Assembly: GCA_016858145.1 (NCBI GenBank)
Contig: JAEHOE010000163.1
Span: 1-64,000, forward strand
Reading direction: 5' to 3'
DNA length: 64,000 nt
From: Edaphochlamys debaryana
Lineage: Eukaryota; Chlorophyta; Chlorophyceae; Chlamydomonadales
Below are positions 1 to 11,500 of this stretch, piece after piece (position 1 is the stretch's first letter; each line of letters begins with the position of its first letter). The notes beneath the pieces were generated by a model, which saw only the letters and a program-made list of their open reading frames with translations, searched no databases and was not told the origin of the DNA. The translations under genes and the position numbers were made by a program.

Positions 1-624
1 CGGCCATTGCCAGACCCGAGCACGAAGGACCGTCGGGGTGGCGCGGGGGTCACACCCACCGCGGTCCGCCCAGCCAGGAAGGCCAGGGACGGGTGCAGGG
101 GGCGTGCAGAGAACAGCACAGACCGATCGGACCAGCTCCTGGGTCCGACCAGTTGCCGTGCAGTGGCCGTGTACTGAGCGGGACGGACCGTGGTGCAGAG
201 GAGTAACTGGGCGGACCTGTTTTGGGCAACTGAACAGCCATCGTCCGACCCGTAGGACTCACCAGTGGACCGACCAGTGTCCTCGCCACAGCTCTGAAGC
301 GCGCAAGGCTTTCCAAATGAGGTTTTGTTGCGAACTACTCTGGCTGTGGTCGGGTCGGCGAGCAACAGGGGTGTCTGTGCGGTGCAGCTCGGGTGCACCT
401 CGCGTCCATGACCTTGATGGCGCGGCCTGTGCCGATCGCGGGTCTGCCGCGCAGCTACAAAGGGTTGCAACGCCACACCACAATCATACAGCAGAACACA
501 AAGCCGCAGCTCGTTAGGCGAGCGCGCTACGTGTCTACTGTTTCTTACACAGTTTCGGCAATACCGTCCAAGAGCCACTGTGCCCCGCTTACCGAGCACC
601 AACTCCAAACTTGTGGCCGACGCA
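1..624. other. 5' flank of the first gene, no gene seen
   Basis: No convincing coding region; the open frames here lack splice-consistent continuations. It is presumably promoter and 5' UTR of the glycoprotein gene that starts at 625. The only structure I see is several scattered GACCAG/GGACCG-type words between about 125 and 285, of unknown meaning. Confidence 0.4.
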
Positions 625-3600
625 ATGTCGCAACCTCGAGACTCCGTGTGTGGGCGTCGCGCTCTTGGCGTCGCCGTGCTCCTCGTCGCACTTGCGTGCA
701 GCCCCATCGGGGCGGCCGGGGCACGCCGAGGCGTCGGCGCCGCTGCTTTCAAGCAGCAACAGTCTAGTGACATCGCTCTCGGCGATGAGGGCTTCTCTGG
801 ATACTTCGGGCGCAAGCTGCAGCAGAGCTGCCAGTACAACTGCACCAAGTGAGCACTCCGCTGGCCTCGGGGGGGCCGGACGGAGAGAGGAAGCGGTGGC
901 AGGATAGATGGCGGTGGCATCCCGTTTAGACGGCACAAGGGTCTCTGGGTCGATTGGAGACGGGTGTTGCTTGGCAGAGCCCCGTTCGGCACTTTGCAGC
1001 CCAGGGTTCACGCGCGTTGCTCCCCCCCCCCCGCCCGCCGCCCCGCCCCGCCCCTCCTCCCCAGGCTTAACAGCTGCATGAGCAACACGTGCTCGTACTA
1101 CAACTCGACGCACATCTACGTGCTCGTCTCCGTGGGCTCCTGCAAGCCCGGGAATGTCTCGTGAGTCCTTCTCTTTGCGGGGGGGGACGTGCTGTGCATG
1201 GGTGGGCCCGGCGCTAGCTCTTCATCATATGCTGCACACGAGGCGGGGCCACCGGCTTACCCCTCCATCCTGACCGGTTCGATGGTCCCCCTCCGCCCCT
1301 CAGGTGGTTCTGCTGCCGCCAGGCGGCCCCCATCTGCAGTCTGGACACCAGCTCCTGCCCGGGCAACGTTGCCGGCAACACCTGCAACGACCTGACCACG
1401 GTCGGGTACTTCATCCAGATCGGAGTCAGCAGCTTCTCGGCCCAGGCAAGTGCTGGGGTGTCTGCGCATGCAATGATGGCAGACAACGTTGCTGTGCAGT
1501 CAGATGTCAACCCGTGTTCCCCTGTCAACCTTGTTCGTCCTCACCGTTTTCACCCTTCTGTGTATCTGCAGCTCCACGACGGCCCCCTGCGCGGAAACAA
1601 CTCTTGCGCCGCTGACGGCTCGTGCTGCGCGGGTGGCCAGAACAGCTGCGGCGGGACCGGCTCAGTTTGTGACATCACCATAAACATTGACAACTATGTG
1701 GCTTGCTCGAAAGCACCACCGCCGCCCAGCCCACCCCCGCCCCCGCCGCCTAGCCCCCCGCCTCCTCCGCCGCCCCGCCCACCCCCGCCCCCGCCCCCTA
1801 GCCCCCCGCCTCCACCGCCTCCCAGCCCCCCGCCGCCCCCGCCTCCTAGCCCCCCGCCGCCGCCGCCGCCCCAGCCCCCCTCCTCCTCCGCCGCCCAGCC
1901 CCCCGCCGCCTCCGCCGCCCAGCCCCCCACCGCCAGCCCCCCGCCGCCCCCTCCGCCCAGCCCCCCGCCGCCGCCGCCTCCCAGCCCCCCTCCTCCGCCG
2001 CCTCCCAGCCCCCCGCCTCCTCCTCCTCCCAGCCCCCCTCCTCCCCCTCCTCCCCCACCGCCCAGCCCCCCGCCCCCCCCTCCGCCCAGCCCCCCCGCCG
2101 GCCGCCGCCTCCAGCCCCCCCCCGCCTCCCCCTCCTCCCCCACCGCCAAGCCCCCCTCCTCCCCCGCCCTCCTAGCCCCCCTCCTCCCCCTCCTCCTAGC
2201 CCCCCCGCCTCCTCCGCCGCCCAGCCCTCCCCCACCGCCGCCCCACCTCCGCCGCCCAGCCCCCCTCCTCCCCCACCGCCACGCCCCCCTCCTCCCCCGC
2301 CTCCTAGCCCCCCTCCTCCCCCTCCTCCTAGCCCCCCGCCTCCTCCGCCGCCCAGCCCTCCCCCACCCGCCGCCCCCACCTCCGCCGCCCAGCCCCCCTC
2401 CTCCCCCACCGCCACGCCCCCCTCCTCCCCCGCCTCCTAGCCCCCCTCCTCCTAGCCCCCCGCCTCCTCCGCCGCCAGCCCTCCCCCACCGCCGCCCCCA
2501 CCTCCGCCGCCAGCCCCCCTCCTCCTCCGCCTCCCAGCCCTCCGCCTCCCCCGCCGCCCAGCCCCCCGCCGCCCCCGCCTCCTAGCCCCCCGCCTCCTCC
2601 GCCACCCAGCCCTCCCCCACCGCCTCCCCCACCTCCGCCGCCCAGCCCCCCGCCTCCTCCGCCGCCCAGCCCCCCGCCTCCTCCGCCGCCCAGCCCCCCG
2701 CCTCCCCCGCCTCCCCCGCCACCCAGCCCCCCGCCTCCACCGCCACCCAGCCCCCCGCCTCCACCGCCGCCCAGCCCCCCGCCTCCTCCGCCGCCCAGCC
2801 CCCCGCCGCCTCCGCCGCCCAGCCCCCCGCCGCCCCCGCCGCCCAGCCCCCCGCCGCCTCCGCCGCCCAGCCCTCCCCCTCCTCCACCCCCGCCTCCTCC
2901 CCCTAGCCCTCCGCCTCCTCCGCCGCCCAGCCCTCCCCCACCGCCGCCCCCACCTCCGCCGCCCAGCCCCCCTCCTCCTCCGCCTCCCAGCCCTCCGCCG
3001 CCCCCTCCGCCCAGCCCCCCGCCGCCGCCGCCTCCCAGCCCCCCTCCTCCGCCGCCTCCCAGCCCCCCGCCTCCTCCTCCTCCCAGCCCCCTCCTCCCCC
3101 TCCTCCCCCACCGCCCAGCCCCCCGCCCCCCCCTCCGCCCAGCCCCCCGCCGCCGCCGCCTCCCAGCCCCCCGCCTCCCCCTCCTCCCCCCACCGCCAAG
3201 CCCCCCTCCTCCCCCGCCTCCTAGCCCCCCTCCTCCCCTCCTCCTAGCCCCCCGCCTCCTCCGCCGCCCAGCCCTCCCCCACCGCCGCCCCCACCTCCGC
3301 CGCCCAGCCCCCCTCCTCCCCCACCGCCACGCCCCCCTCCTCCCCCGCCTCCTAGCCCCCCTCCTCCCCCTCCTCCTAGCCCCCCGCCTCCTCCGCCGCC
3401 CAGCCCTCCCCCACCGCCGCCCCCACCTCCGCCGCCCAGCCCCCCTCCTCCCCCACCGCCACGCCCCCCTCCTCCCCCCGCCTCCTAGCCCCCCTCCTCC
3501 TAGCCCCCCGCCTCCTCCGCCGCCCAGCCCTCCCCCACCGCCGCCCCCACCTCCGCCGCCCAGCCCCCCTCCCTCCTCCGCCTCCCAGCCCTCCGCCTCC

Positions 3601-5658
3601 TCCGCCGCCCAGCCCCCCGCCGCCCCCGCCTCCTAGCCCCCCGCCTCCTCCGCCACCCAGCCCTCCCCCACCGCCTCCCCCACCTCCGCCGCCCAGCCCC
3701 CCCGCCTCCTCCGCCGCCCAGCCCCCCGCCTCCCCCGCCTCCCCCGCCACCCAGCCCCCCGCCTCCACCGCCACCCAGCCCCCCGCCTCCACCGCCGCCC
3801 AGCCCCCCGCCTCCTCCGCCGCCCAGCCCCCGCCGCCTCCGCCGCCCAGCCCCCCGCCGCCCCCGCCGCCCAGCCCCCCGCCGCCTCCGCCGCCCAGCCC
3901 TCCCCCCTCCTCCACCCCCGCCTCCTCCCCCTAGCCCTCCGCCTCCTCCGCCGCCCAGCCCTCCCCCACGCCGCCCCCACCTCCGCCGCCCAGCCCCCCT
4001 CCTCCTCCGCCTCCCAGCCCTCCGCCTCCTCCGCCGCCCAGCCCCCCGCCGCCCCCGCCTTCTAGCCCCCCGCCTCCTCCGCCACCCAGCCCTCCCCCAC
4101 CGCCTCCCCCACCTCCGCCGCCCAGCCCCCCGCCTCCTCCGCCGCCCAGCCCCCCGCCTCCCCCGCCTCCCCCGCCACCCAGCCCCCCGCCTCCACCGCC
4201 ACCCAGCCCCCCGCCTCCACCGCCGCCCAGCCCCCCGCCTCCTCCGCCGCCCAGCCCCCCGCCGCCTCCGCCGCCCAGCCCCCCGCCGCCCCCGCCGCCC
4301 AGCCCCCCGCCGCCTCCGCCGCCCAGCCCTCCCCCTCCTCCACCCCCCGCCTCCTCCCCCTAGCCCTCCGCCCCCAAGCCCCCCTCCGCCTCCCCCCCCT
4401 CCCCCGCCACCATCGCCTCCCCCTCCCAGCCCTCCTCCTCCCCCGCCTCCTCCTCCGCCGCCCAGCCCTCCCCCGCCCAGCCCCCCTCCGCCCCCGCCGC
4501 CTCCCCCCCCGCCCAGCCCTCCTCCCCCTCCTCCCCCGAGCCCCCCTCCCCCGCCGCCGCCCCCCTCTCCCGCCCAGCCTCCCACCGCCTTTTGCCCCTG
4601 TCACCCCCAACATCGCCTCGCCTCCCCTCGCACCCCCGCCGCCGCCCTGCGGCAACGACACCATCTGGGCCGCCCCCCGCACCCCCGGTGAGGCGCCCCC
4701 CGCCACCAACACCACCGCCTACAAGTTCACCACCTCTGCCCCCGCGCTTGTGGCGCTGTCCGCTCCCAACGTCTTCACCTGGCAGCCGATTCAGAAGATA
4801 GTCCCCTCGGAGATCAAGTGAGGAGCAAACCATCTTTGGGAGCAAAAGGGTCGTCGCTATGCGTCACCTCACAACACATGTCGTTCGTGTGCAGCCCTGA
4901 TGCCGTACATGTATTCCTGTTACTGACGCTCGTGCGCCATGTGTGGCCGCAGGTGGGGCGGCTACTTCACGATCCCCCCGCCGCCCGTCACCACGGCCCA
5001 AACCACCTACACCACCGTCACGCCCGTAATCGCCAACAACCCAGTCTTTGGCTGCGCCGGATGCGCCAAGAACGACCCCCGCAGGGGCTGGGACGTCGGA
5101 GCCATCGTGCTGCAAGTGTGAGTGGATGGTGTGCAAGAGCAGTGTACGGCCCTGCTTGGCTTGCTATCCCTCGTCCGATGCATGTCCCCCCCGACTGACC
5201 CCAACTCCCTCCCTTGCGCGCTCTCCTCTTCACAGTCGTGCGGTCAACAGCTCTTACTACCTCGCCTCGTGCTCCATGGCCATCAGCAACAACCCCAACA
5301 AGACCGTTGTGGTGGACTCGGGCCACCTCTACTCGAGCTTCGCGCCCCTCACCACCTTCGCCCCCGGCCAGGTGAGCAGCAGACGCACTGTGCAATGGCC
5401 CTCACTCTGCAACGCATCCAGCCCGGCGGCGTAACACGCTGCTGTTCCATTCGCCCTGTCTTCCTCGCCCGTCCGTACCAGCCTGACTCCTTCCCGCCCT
5501 TCCCCTCCCGCCCTCAGTTCCCTGTGGCCACCACGACCGGCATCCCGCCCGGCTCTGAGGGCACCACGGTGACCATGTCCCAGAAGGTGGGCGGCACCAA
5601 GCCCTCGTCCAACCCCCTCATCTACCTGGCCTGCCACTTCAGCGTCTCGGCCTGCTGA
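625..5658 (+). CDS. secreted hydroxyproline-rich cell-wall glycoprotein (extensin/pherophorin-like)
   Basis: Predicted structural glycoprotein of the algal extracellular matrix. Exons I can join are 625-848, 1065-1160, 1304-1445, 1572-4817 (repeat core), 4953-5117, 5236-5371 and 5518-5658. The ATG at 625 opens a hydrophobic signal peptide (GVAVLLVALACSPIGAAGA). A Cys-rich N-terminal domain of about 150 residues follows (motifs CQYNC, CMSNTC, WFCCRQ, DGSCCAGG). Then comes a long Pro/Ser-Pro shaft, and a C-terminal domain of about 220 residues with FGCAGCAKND and a final FSVSAC. The ends do not show a clear pherophorin (DUF3707) signature, so I call it a chimeric extensin-type protein, not a pherophorin proper. 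Intron 3 has a GC donor at 1446. The repeat exon is 3246 bp, whereas the flanking phases require a length leaving remainder 2 modulo 3. All frames inside it slip, so the core is either mis-assembled or genuinely frameshifted. Confidence 0.75.
1718..4610 (+). repeat. PPSPPP-coding repeat core with higher-order copies
   Basis: Nearly pure C-rich DNA encoding Pro runs punctuated by Ser (CCCAGCCCCCC units of about 24-30 bp). Blocks beginning near 2587, 3637 and 4066 are near-identical over roughly 300 bp, which shows higher-order duplication. Single-base slips, for example near 1870 where an extra C turns the Ser-Pro frame into Gln/Ala/Ser codons, recur and partly compensate each other. The opposite strand gives long Gly-rich open frames that are only shadows of this composition. 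Confidence 0.9.
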
Positions 5659-8575
5659 TCATGAAAGATCGTACGGCAGATAGATAGGGTACTATGGCAT
5701 CGGCATGCCTTGGTCAATTGTGCAAGTTCCAGAGCGTGACACGCACAATCTAGGCGCAGGGATTGTCGACTTAAGAGTGTGCATTAGGCTAGGTGGGGTC
5801 TTTCAAGGCCCGCCGCTTGATTGTTTGCTGTGATGATAGGCTTGTACATCTTTCTACGTGTCTCCACGTCTGGGAAGCATTACTCGATCACTCAATGTTG
5901 AGCTCGGCAAGTAGGAGGGCAATCGTGGTAGGGCGCATCCCAGCCAATGTCTGGTGTAGCATTCGTACATAGATAGCATGGAAAGGACCAGAGACGGAGG
6001 GTGGTCCCTCGCTTGGATATTTAACCGTCTGGCCTGCGATGGCGAGAGATTGGGGCCTGAGGCCGCATAACAAGAGGCCTCATGTAAGGTATACGAGATG
6101 GATGATAGACGACGAGGAATGGTTGCATGCGCGTACCCTCGCGTACCGCTATATACTGCCATGCAGCCAGCTATTGCTGACGTTGCATGTACCCGCGTTC
6201 AACACCCCTCCGCCTCCAATTTGTACCCCTCAGCAATGCCATTGCCCCCAGCGGGGCCACCTGATGCCACCCCGTCTTGGGGGGAGGGAATGGGGTACTT
6301 GGCTCGCAGGGGCCGTGCAGCGCAGGCCGGGATGATTAACGGGGATGCAGCTGAACGCAACTAGGCTGTGCACAACGCGACAGACTGAGAGGCAGGGCAT
6401 CACCGAGTAACCGCGCGGGTGCGTGGATCCGGCGACCCGGGGACGGCATGTCGGCAAGTCGCACTATCGCGGCTTTTCGGTAACCCTCCATTGCACGCAG
6501 TAGCCATTCATAGATTGAACTCAGAAAGCGCGGCTGCTGCGCGCTGCAAAAGCGACTGGAGAAGCTCCTCGCCATGGTTCAAAGGCCAGTGGGGAGTCAT
6601 GGAGCTGCGCACAAATTTCCGAATCATGCCAATCTCACAATGCCACACGTCAAGCTTGCTTGTCTCTATCGTATGTGGTTGAGAGCAGGGAAATCGACCA
6701 GGCGCGAACTCAACATGTGGGGAAGGCAGCAGTCGCATTACCTCGCAACCATAGCGCGAGTAGCACTTAGGGCATTCGTTTCGACAGGTACCCAACACTT
6801 ATGAGCGAGGTGGTTCCGACAAGTTTGCGCACGGCTTTTGCGACATGTCGACTTCGGTCAAACCTCGCAGACCAAGCCCGGACAGAGCGCGATGCTGCTA
6901 TATACTTTTCAGCAACTCAGAGTCGGAGCATCAGTACTGCAACACTTTGTCGCGGGTCCACGTGGAGTTGTGTTTCGCCCCGCGTCCATCCTCCGCCCCC
7001 TGCCCCCCCGGAGCTTGGGTGGGAGGCTTCGGACGGCCTCGGGCGGTTTTGGAAGGCTTCGACTTGCCGCCTGGTAAGGTGACATCGCTCTCGGCTCGCA
7101 AGAGCAGGGATGCGGGTGGTCGCCGACCAGTGCACTTGTTGCATTGCTGGCCTTGCTTTTCGCGTAACTCGTCTCCCGTGTCTCCTTTTCCCCCCCAGCT
7201 TTGCTTGGAGCGCGCCGCACGGCCCGCGCTTTGCACCGTGCCTGCACGCATATACCGCTGCCCAGCCAATATAGGGCTCAGCCCGTATTGCCAGCTTCGA
7301 GGAAGCTGGCACCCATCTTGTTTACACAAGCGAGCCAGCTGAAACAGGCAGGATGTGATGATTACAGGCAGGCGCGACACCTACGTACCGTACTGGGTGT
7401 GCCATCTGCACACTGACAGACCGGACTTAGGCCTGTGGGCCAAGCCCTTGATGTTCCGCTCCTGTAGGGGCGTGGGCGCTGTCTTGTCCGCCGGACCTTG
7501 AGGCACGCGAAAGGAGCAGACCCGGGCTGGGCGCCACTTCATCAACTGCCCTGAACGTCGGTGCGTAGTACCCTGCCTCCTGCTGAAGTGTGCATGTGCA
7601 CCTCGGCTCCGGGCTGCGGGGTCGGCGGCGGCCCCGCCGCTCGTGCCCTTGGTTGCTACGCTCCTTTCGTGCGTTCCCTCACCCTCACGGATGCCACTCT
7701 CCCCAACCACTCCCTCACAGCTGGCTGCATGCATGATGGCGTGCACCCCGAGGTGCGGGTTTGGTTCCTCACAAACATCAGCGCTAGGACTGACCCCGTT
7801 ACCACGCAACCTCGGCTTTAAAGTCTTCAGCATCACATGTGCACACCTAGCACACCAAGGCCGACATATATGTACATGCACGGTGCCGTGCGAGGCACAC
7901 GGGATGGGGCAGAGGGGCTCTGACAAGCTGGCGCCAAGTGACGATGCATTGACACCGGCTCGGATGGCATTCGCGTGCACCCCCTCGCTAACATACACAG
8001 CTCCATCCTCTAGCTCACATGGTCGCTCGCCGATAGTAAGGTCCGTCGCCACATGGAGTAGTGTTCTTCCTTCCACGGTACCGGTACACCCCCCGTACAG
8101 AGCTTCATGAGCTCCTCCCCAAGTGCGTGACACTTGACACCGACTGAATGAAGTGATGCAGCGTGAGATCCCTCACATGCCCTTGTGCGGCGTCCCGGTG
8201 TCCTCGTCCGCCTGGATGTTGGCTGCCACGCCATCAGAGCCGGCTGCGTGTGGCAGGGAGGGGCAGGGGCCGGGGTAGGAAAACGGCAGTGGGGATGGCG
8301 GGGCACGTGTCCGGGCGGGGAGCATGCTTGTGTGGAGGTGCGACAGCGGAGCTCACAAGCAAGGAGGTGCGGAGCTGTTGCTGGGGCGCTCGTGTTGCAC
8401 GCATGCATGCTAGCATCGATACAAGAAGAAAAATTCCTGCTGACTGCACGAATGACTCACAGTGGTTTGACGAGTCCCCCTTGTACTGCTTCCCATCTGT
8501 ACGGCACGGGGTTGACAACCGATGCCAGGGAAAGGGGAGGGGCACGTCTAAGGTTCTTGCTCTGATGGGGATCAC
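5659..8575. other. 2.9-kb gap between convergent genes
   Basis: No gene supported. It should hold the 3' UTR of the glycoprotein gene (a TGTAA word lies at 6083-6087, about 425 nt after the stop) and, on the minus strand, the 3' UTR of the ammonium transporter (nearest minus-strand TGTAA words at 7362-7366 and 7322-7326). The open frames here have no splice-consistent partners and no recognisable motif. Confidence 0.45.
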
Positions 8576-11500
8576 CTAACAGAACGCATACCATATGCAG
8601 CCTGCGGCGGATGCGAGACCGTAGCAGCCGTACGGAGCTATCGGCAACTCCGAGTCGAGAAGAGTCTTCTCGAGTGCTTGCATGGAGCGACCCAGGCACC
8701 AGGACCCCCCGTATGGGTCCTCACTCTTGATGGATGCGTAATTGATGACGTCAAGCCCCGCCAGCTCCTCCTCGGTGGACACGCGCAGCATGCCGGCCTG
8801 TACGGATGCCGTACAGTCTTAGTTGTGGGGGGGATAGTAACAAAGCGGGCGTGTGCAGTCGGCGTACAGTGGGCCCGTTTGAGTCCTCCCCCGCCCGCAC
8901 CCGCCGCCCCTGGCCAGGAGGGCCTCATGACCTGTCACACACACGCCCTCACCCCTCGCTCCCTGCCCCCCAAACCCCCCTCAAACTCAAGCCCCCACCC
9001 CCCAAGTCCCCACCCCCTCCCTGCCCCTCCCCACCCTGCCCCCCTCCCCACCCCTCCCCGCCCCACCTTGTGCACGATGAAGAAAAATACACCCACCAGC
9101 GCCCCCACCCACGCCGTGATGACCAGCACCTCAATGAACTGTGACAGCAGCACCTGCGTACGGCACATACAGCACAGCAAGGCACGGGCTGTCGTACACA
9201 GCAGCTTGTGAGGCGGCTCTGGTTTTGGGTCATCGACCGGTCGCGAGTCACGCCGTGCAAGGGTCTGGGACGCAGGTGTGCCTCCATCAAAGCGCCCCGC
9301 CGTCCAATGCTTTGGCTCCAATCCCTTGACACGGCACCCAGGCTATGGGATACTACTGCTACCCTACTACCACTGCTACTGCTACTACTACTGCAACGGA
9401 TGGATCTTCCCAGCGGACTGCCTCCCGCCGCAAGCCACGCGCCTGCGCATGTCCGCCGTACAAGATGCCTGGGGCAGGGGACGTGGGGGAGGGGGGTGGG
9501 GGCGAGGTTGTTGCGGGGCGTACATCGGGCCTTACTAGGCAGTAGGCAGGCGAGCCCTTTCTCCTAGCGGGTACTCGAAGCCGCGGGGGGACGTTGTCGG
9601 CCAGGTCGCGGAAAGCAAGGTCTGTGCCTGGCGTGCGTGGCGCGGCCATGCTTGCCGTGGACTGCAACCCGCCATGACATCCCCTCCCCTCCCCTCTCGT
9701 GCCCCTTCCCTTCCCCCTCGCCTCACCGTAGCGGTGGCCCTCGTCCACGGTGGATCCGAATCCGTAACTGCCGTACGCCTGCGTGCGTATGGCCGGGTAT
9801 CCAAGCAGCATAAGGGAAGCAAGCGGTCCGTGAGGGCGCTCTCCTGTCCCGCTTACCCCCTTGTCCCTCCCTCCCCCTCCCTCCCCCTCCTCCCCTCCCT
9901 CCCCCTCCCTCCCCCCTCCCTCCCCCCTCCCTCCCCCTCCCTCCCCCTCCCCTCCCTCCCTCCTCCCTCCCTCCCCCTCCCTCCCCTCCCTCCCCTCCCT
10001 CCCCCTCCCTCCCCCTCCTCCCCCCCCTCCCCCTCCTCTCCCCCTCCCTCCCCCTCCCTCCCCCCCTCCCCTCCTCCCCTCCCTCCCCCTCCCTCCCCCT
10101 CCCTCCCCCTCCCTCCCTCCCTCCCTCCCTCCCCCTCCCTCCCCCTCCCTCCCCTCCCTCCCCCTCCCTCCCCTCCCTCCCCCTCCCTCCCCCTCCCTCT
10201 CCCTCCCTCTCCCCGCCCTCCCCCTCCCTCCCCCTTCCCTCCCCCCTCCCTCCCCTCCCTCCCCCTCCTCCCCCTCCTCCCCCTCCTCCCCCTCCCTCCC
10301 CCTCCCTCCCCCTCCCTCCCCCTCCCTCTCCTCCCTCCTCTCCTCCCTCCCCCTCCCTCCCCCTCCCTCCCCCTCCCTCCCCCTCCCTCCCCCTCCCTCC
10401 CCCTCCCTCCCCCTCCCTCCCCCTCCCCTCCCCCTCCCCCCCTCCCTCCCCCTCCCTCCCCCTCCCTCCCCCCTCCCTCCCCCCTCCCTTACCCCCCCCC
10501 TCCCCCCTCCCCCACCTGCTCCACGTAGTCCCCCTTGGCCAGCAGGCCGGGCAGCAGCACGCCCCACGCCCCCACCACCCCGTGCAGCGGGAAGGCGGAG
10601 ACGGGGTCGTCCACCTGCGGGGGGGCGGGGGGGCGACGGAAGGGGGGAGGGCATGTCACAAGTAGGGAGGTGTGGCCTCGCTCACGTCACGTCAGAGAGT
10701 CACGCGGTAAGAGCGAGCCACTCAGCCGCGGTCCAGCATGTGCATGTGCAGCCATACTTGCGCCTTCATCCCGAGCCCGCCCCACCTTGGCCACGTGCAG
10801 GGTGAGGTAGTCTGCCCCGCAGAACACCAGTGCGCCCACCGCCCCCGCGATGATGGCGGCCCAGGGCTCGATGACGGCGCAGCCCGCGGTGACGGCCACC
10901 AGCCCTGCCAGGATGCCGTTGCACACCGCCACCACGTCCCAGGCCTGACACGTGACAGGGGGGGAGGGGAGGGGGCATGGCGGGGAGGTACCAGGGATGA
11001 GAGGCACGAGGGAAGGGAGGCACGAGATGTTGGTGAGGTTGGTGAGAGGTTCATGGAGACCGCGCCGTCCCACCCACCCGGGTCCGCAGCCACTTCCACA
11101 CGAGCATGGTGAAGCCGCCGGCGCCGCCGCCTAGTGCCGTACAAACGGCCACACGTGACACGATCTCAGCGGCCACGCGGGAGCCGATGACCAGGTTGGA
11201 GCCGCTGCGAGGCAGGCGGGCGGTTGGGACGGTTGGAACGGTTGAGACCGTTTGCGGTTTTGCCGCGGTAAGTGTGATTTGCTGGGCCCCGCTGATTTTG
11301 CCGCCAACGGGCTTCCGACAGTATCTCGTCTGCTCCGCCCCGAGGAGGGCCGCCCCGACTCTTCCCTCCCTCCCAGCCGCACTCACGGGTTGAATCCGAA
11401 CCACCCGAACCTGCTCGGGCAAGGAAGAAGTCTGGGTTAACGAGCTGAGAGCATGTACGTCTGCGAACCAGCTGTGAACCACGCCCGCCCCAGCTCGCCA

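Noticed and set aside
1718..4610. CRISPR-like regular repeats
   Set aside because: The units are contiguous coding microrepeats without unique spacers, in a eukaryotic gene.
1694..4715. Long minus-strand Gly-rich open frames (up to 361 residues) opposite the PPSPPP repeat
   Set aside because: They are the reverse complement of C-rich repeats in which stops are rare; there is no start context, splice partner or domain.
9359..10654. 431-residue minus-strand and 284/314-residue plus-strand open frames
   Set aside because: They are produced by the (CCCTCCCC)n microsatellite inside an AMT intron; the real exons 10614-10516 and 9778-9727 bracket it in phase.
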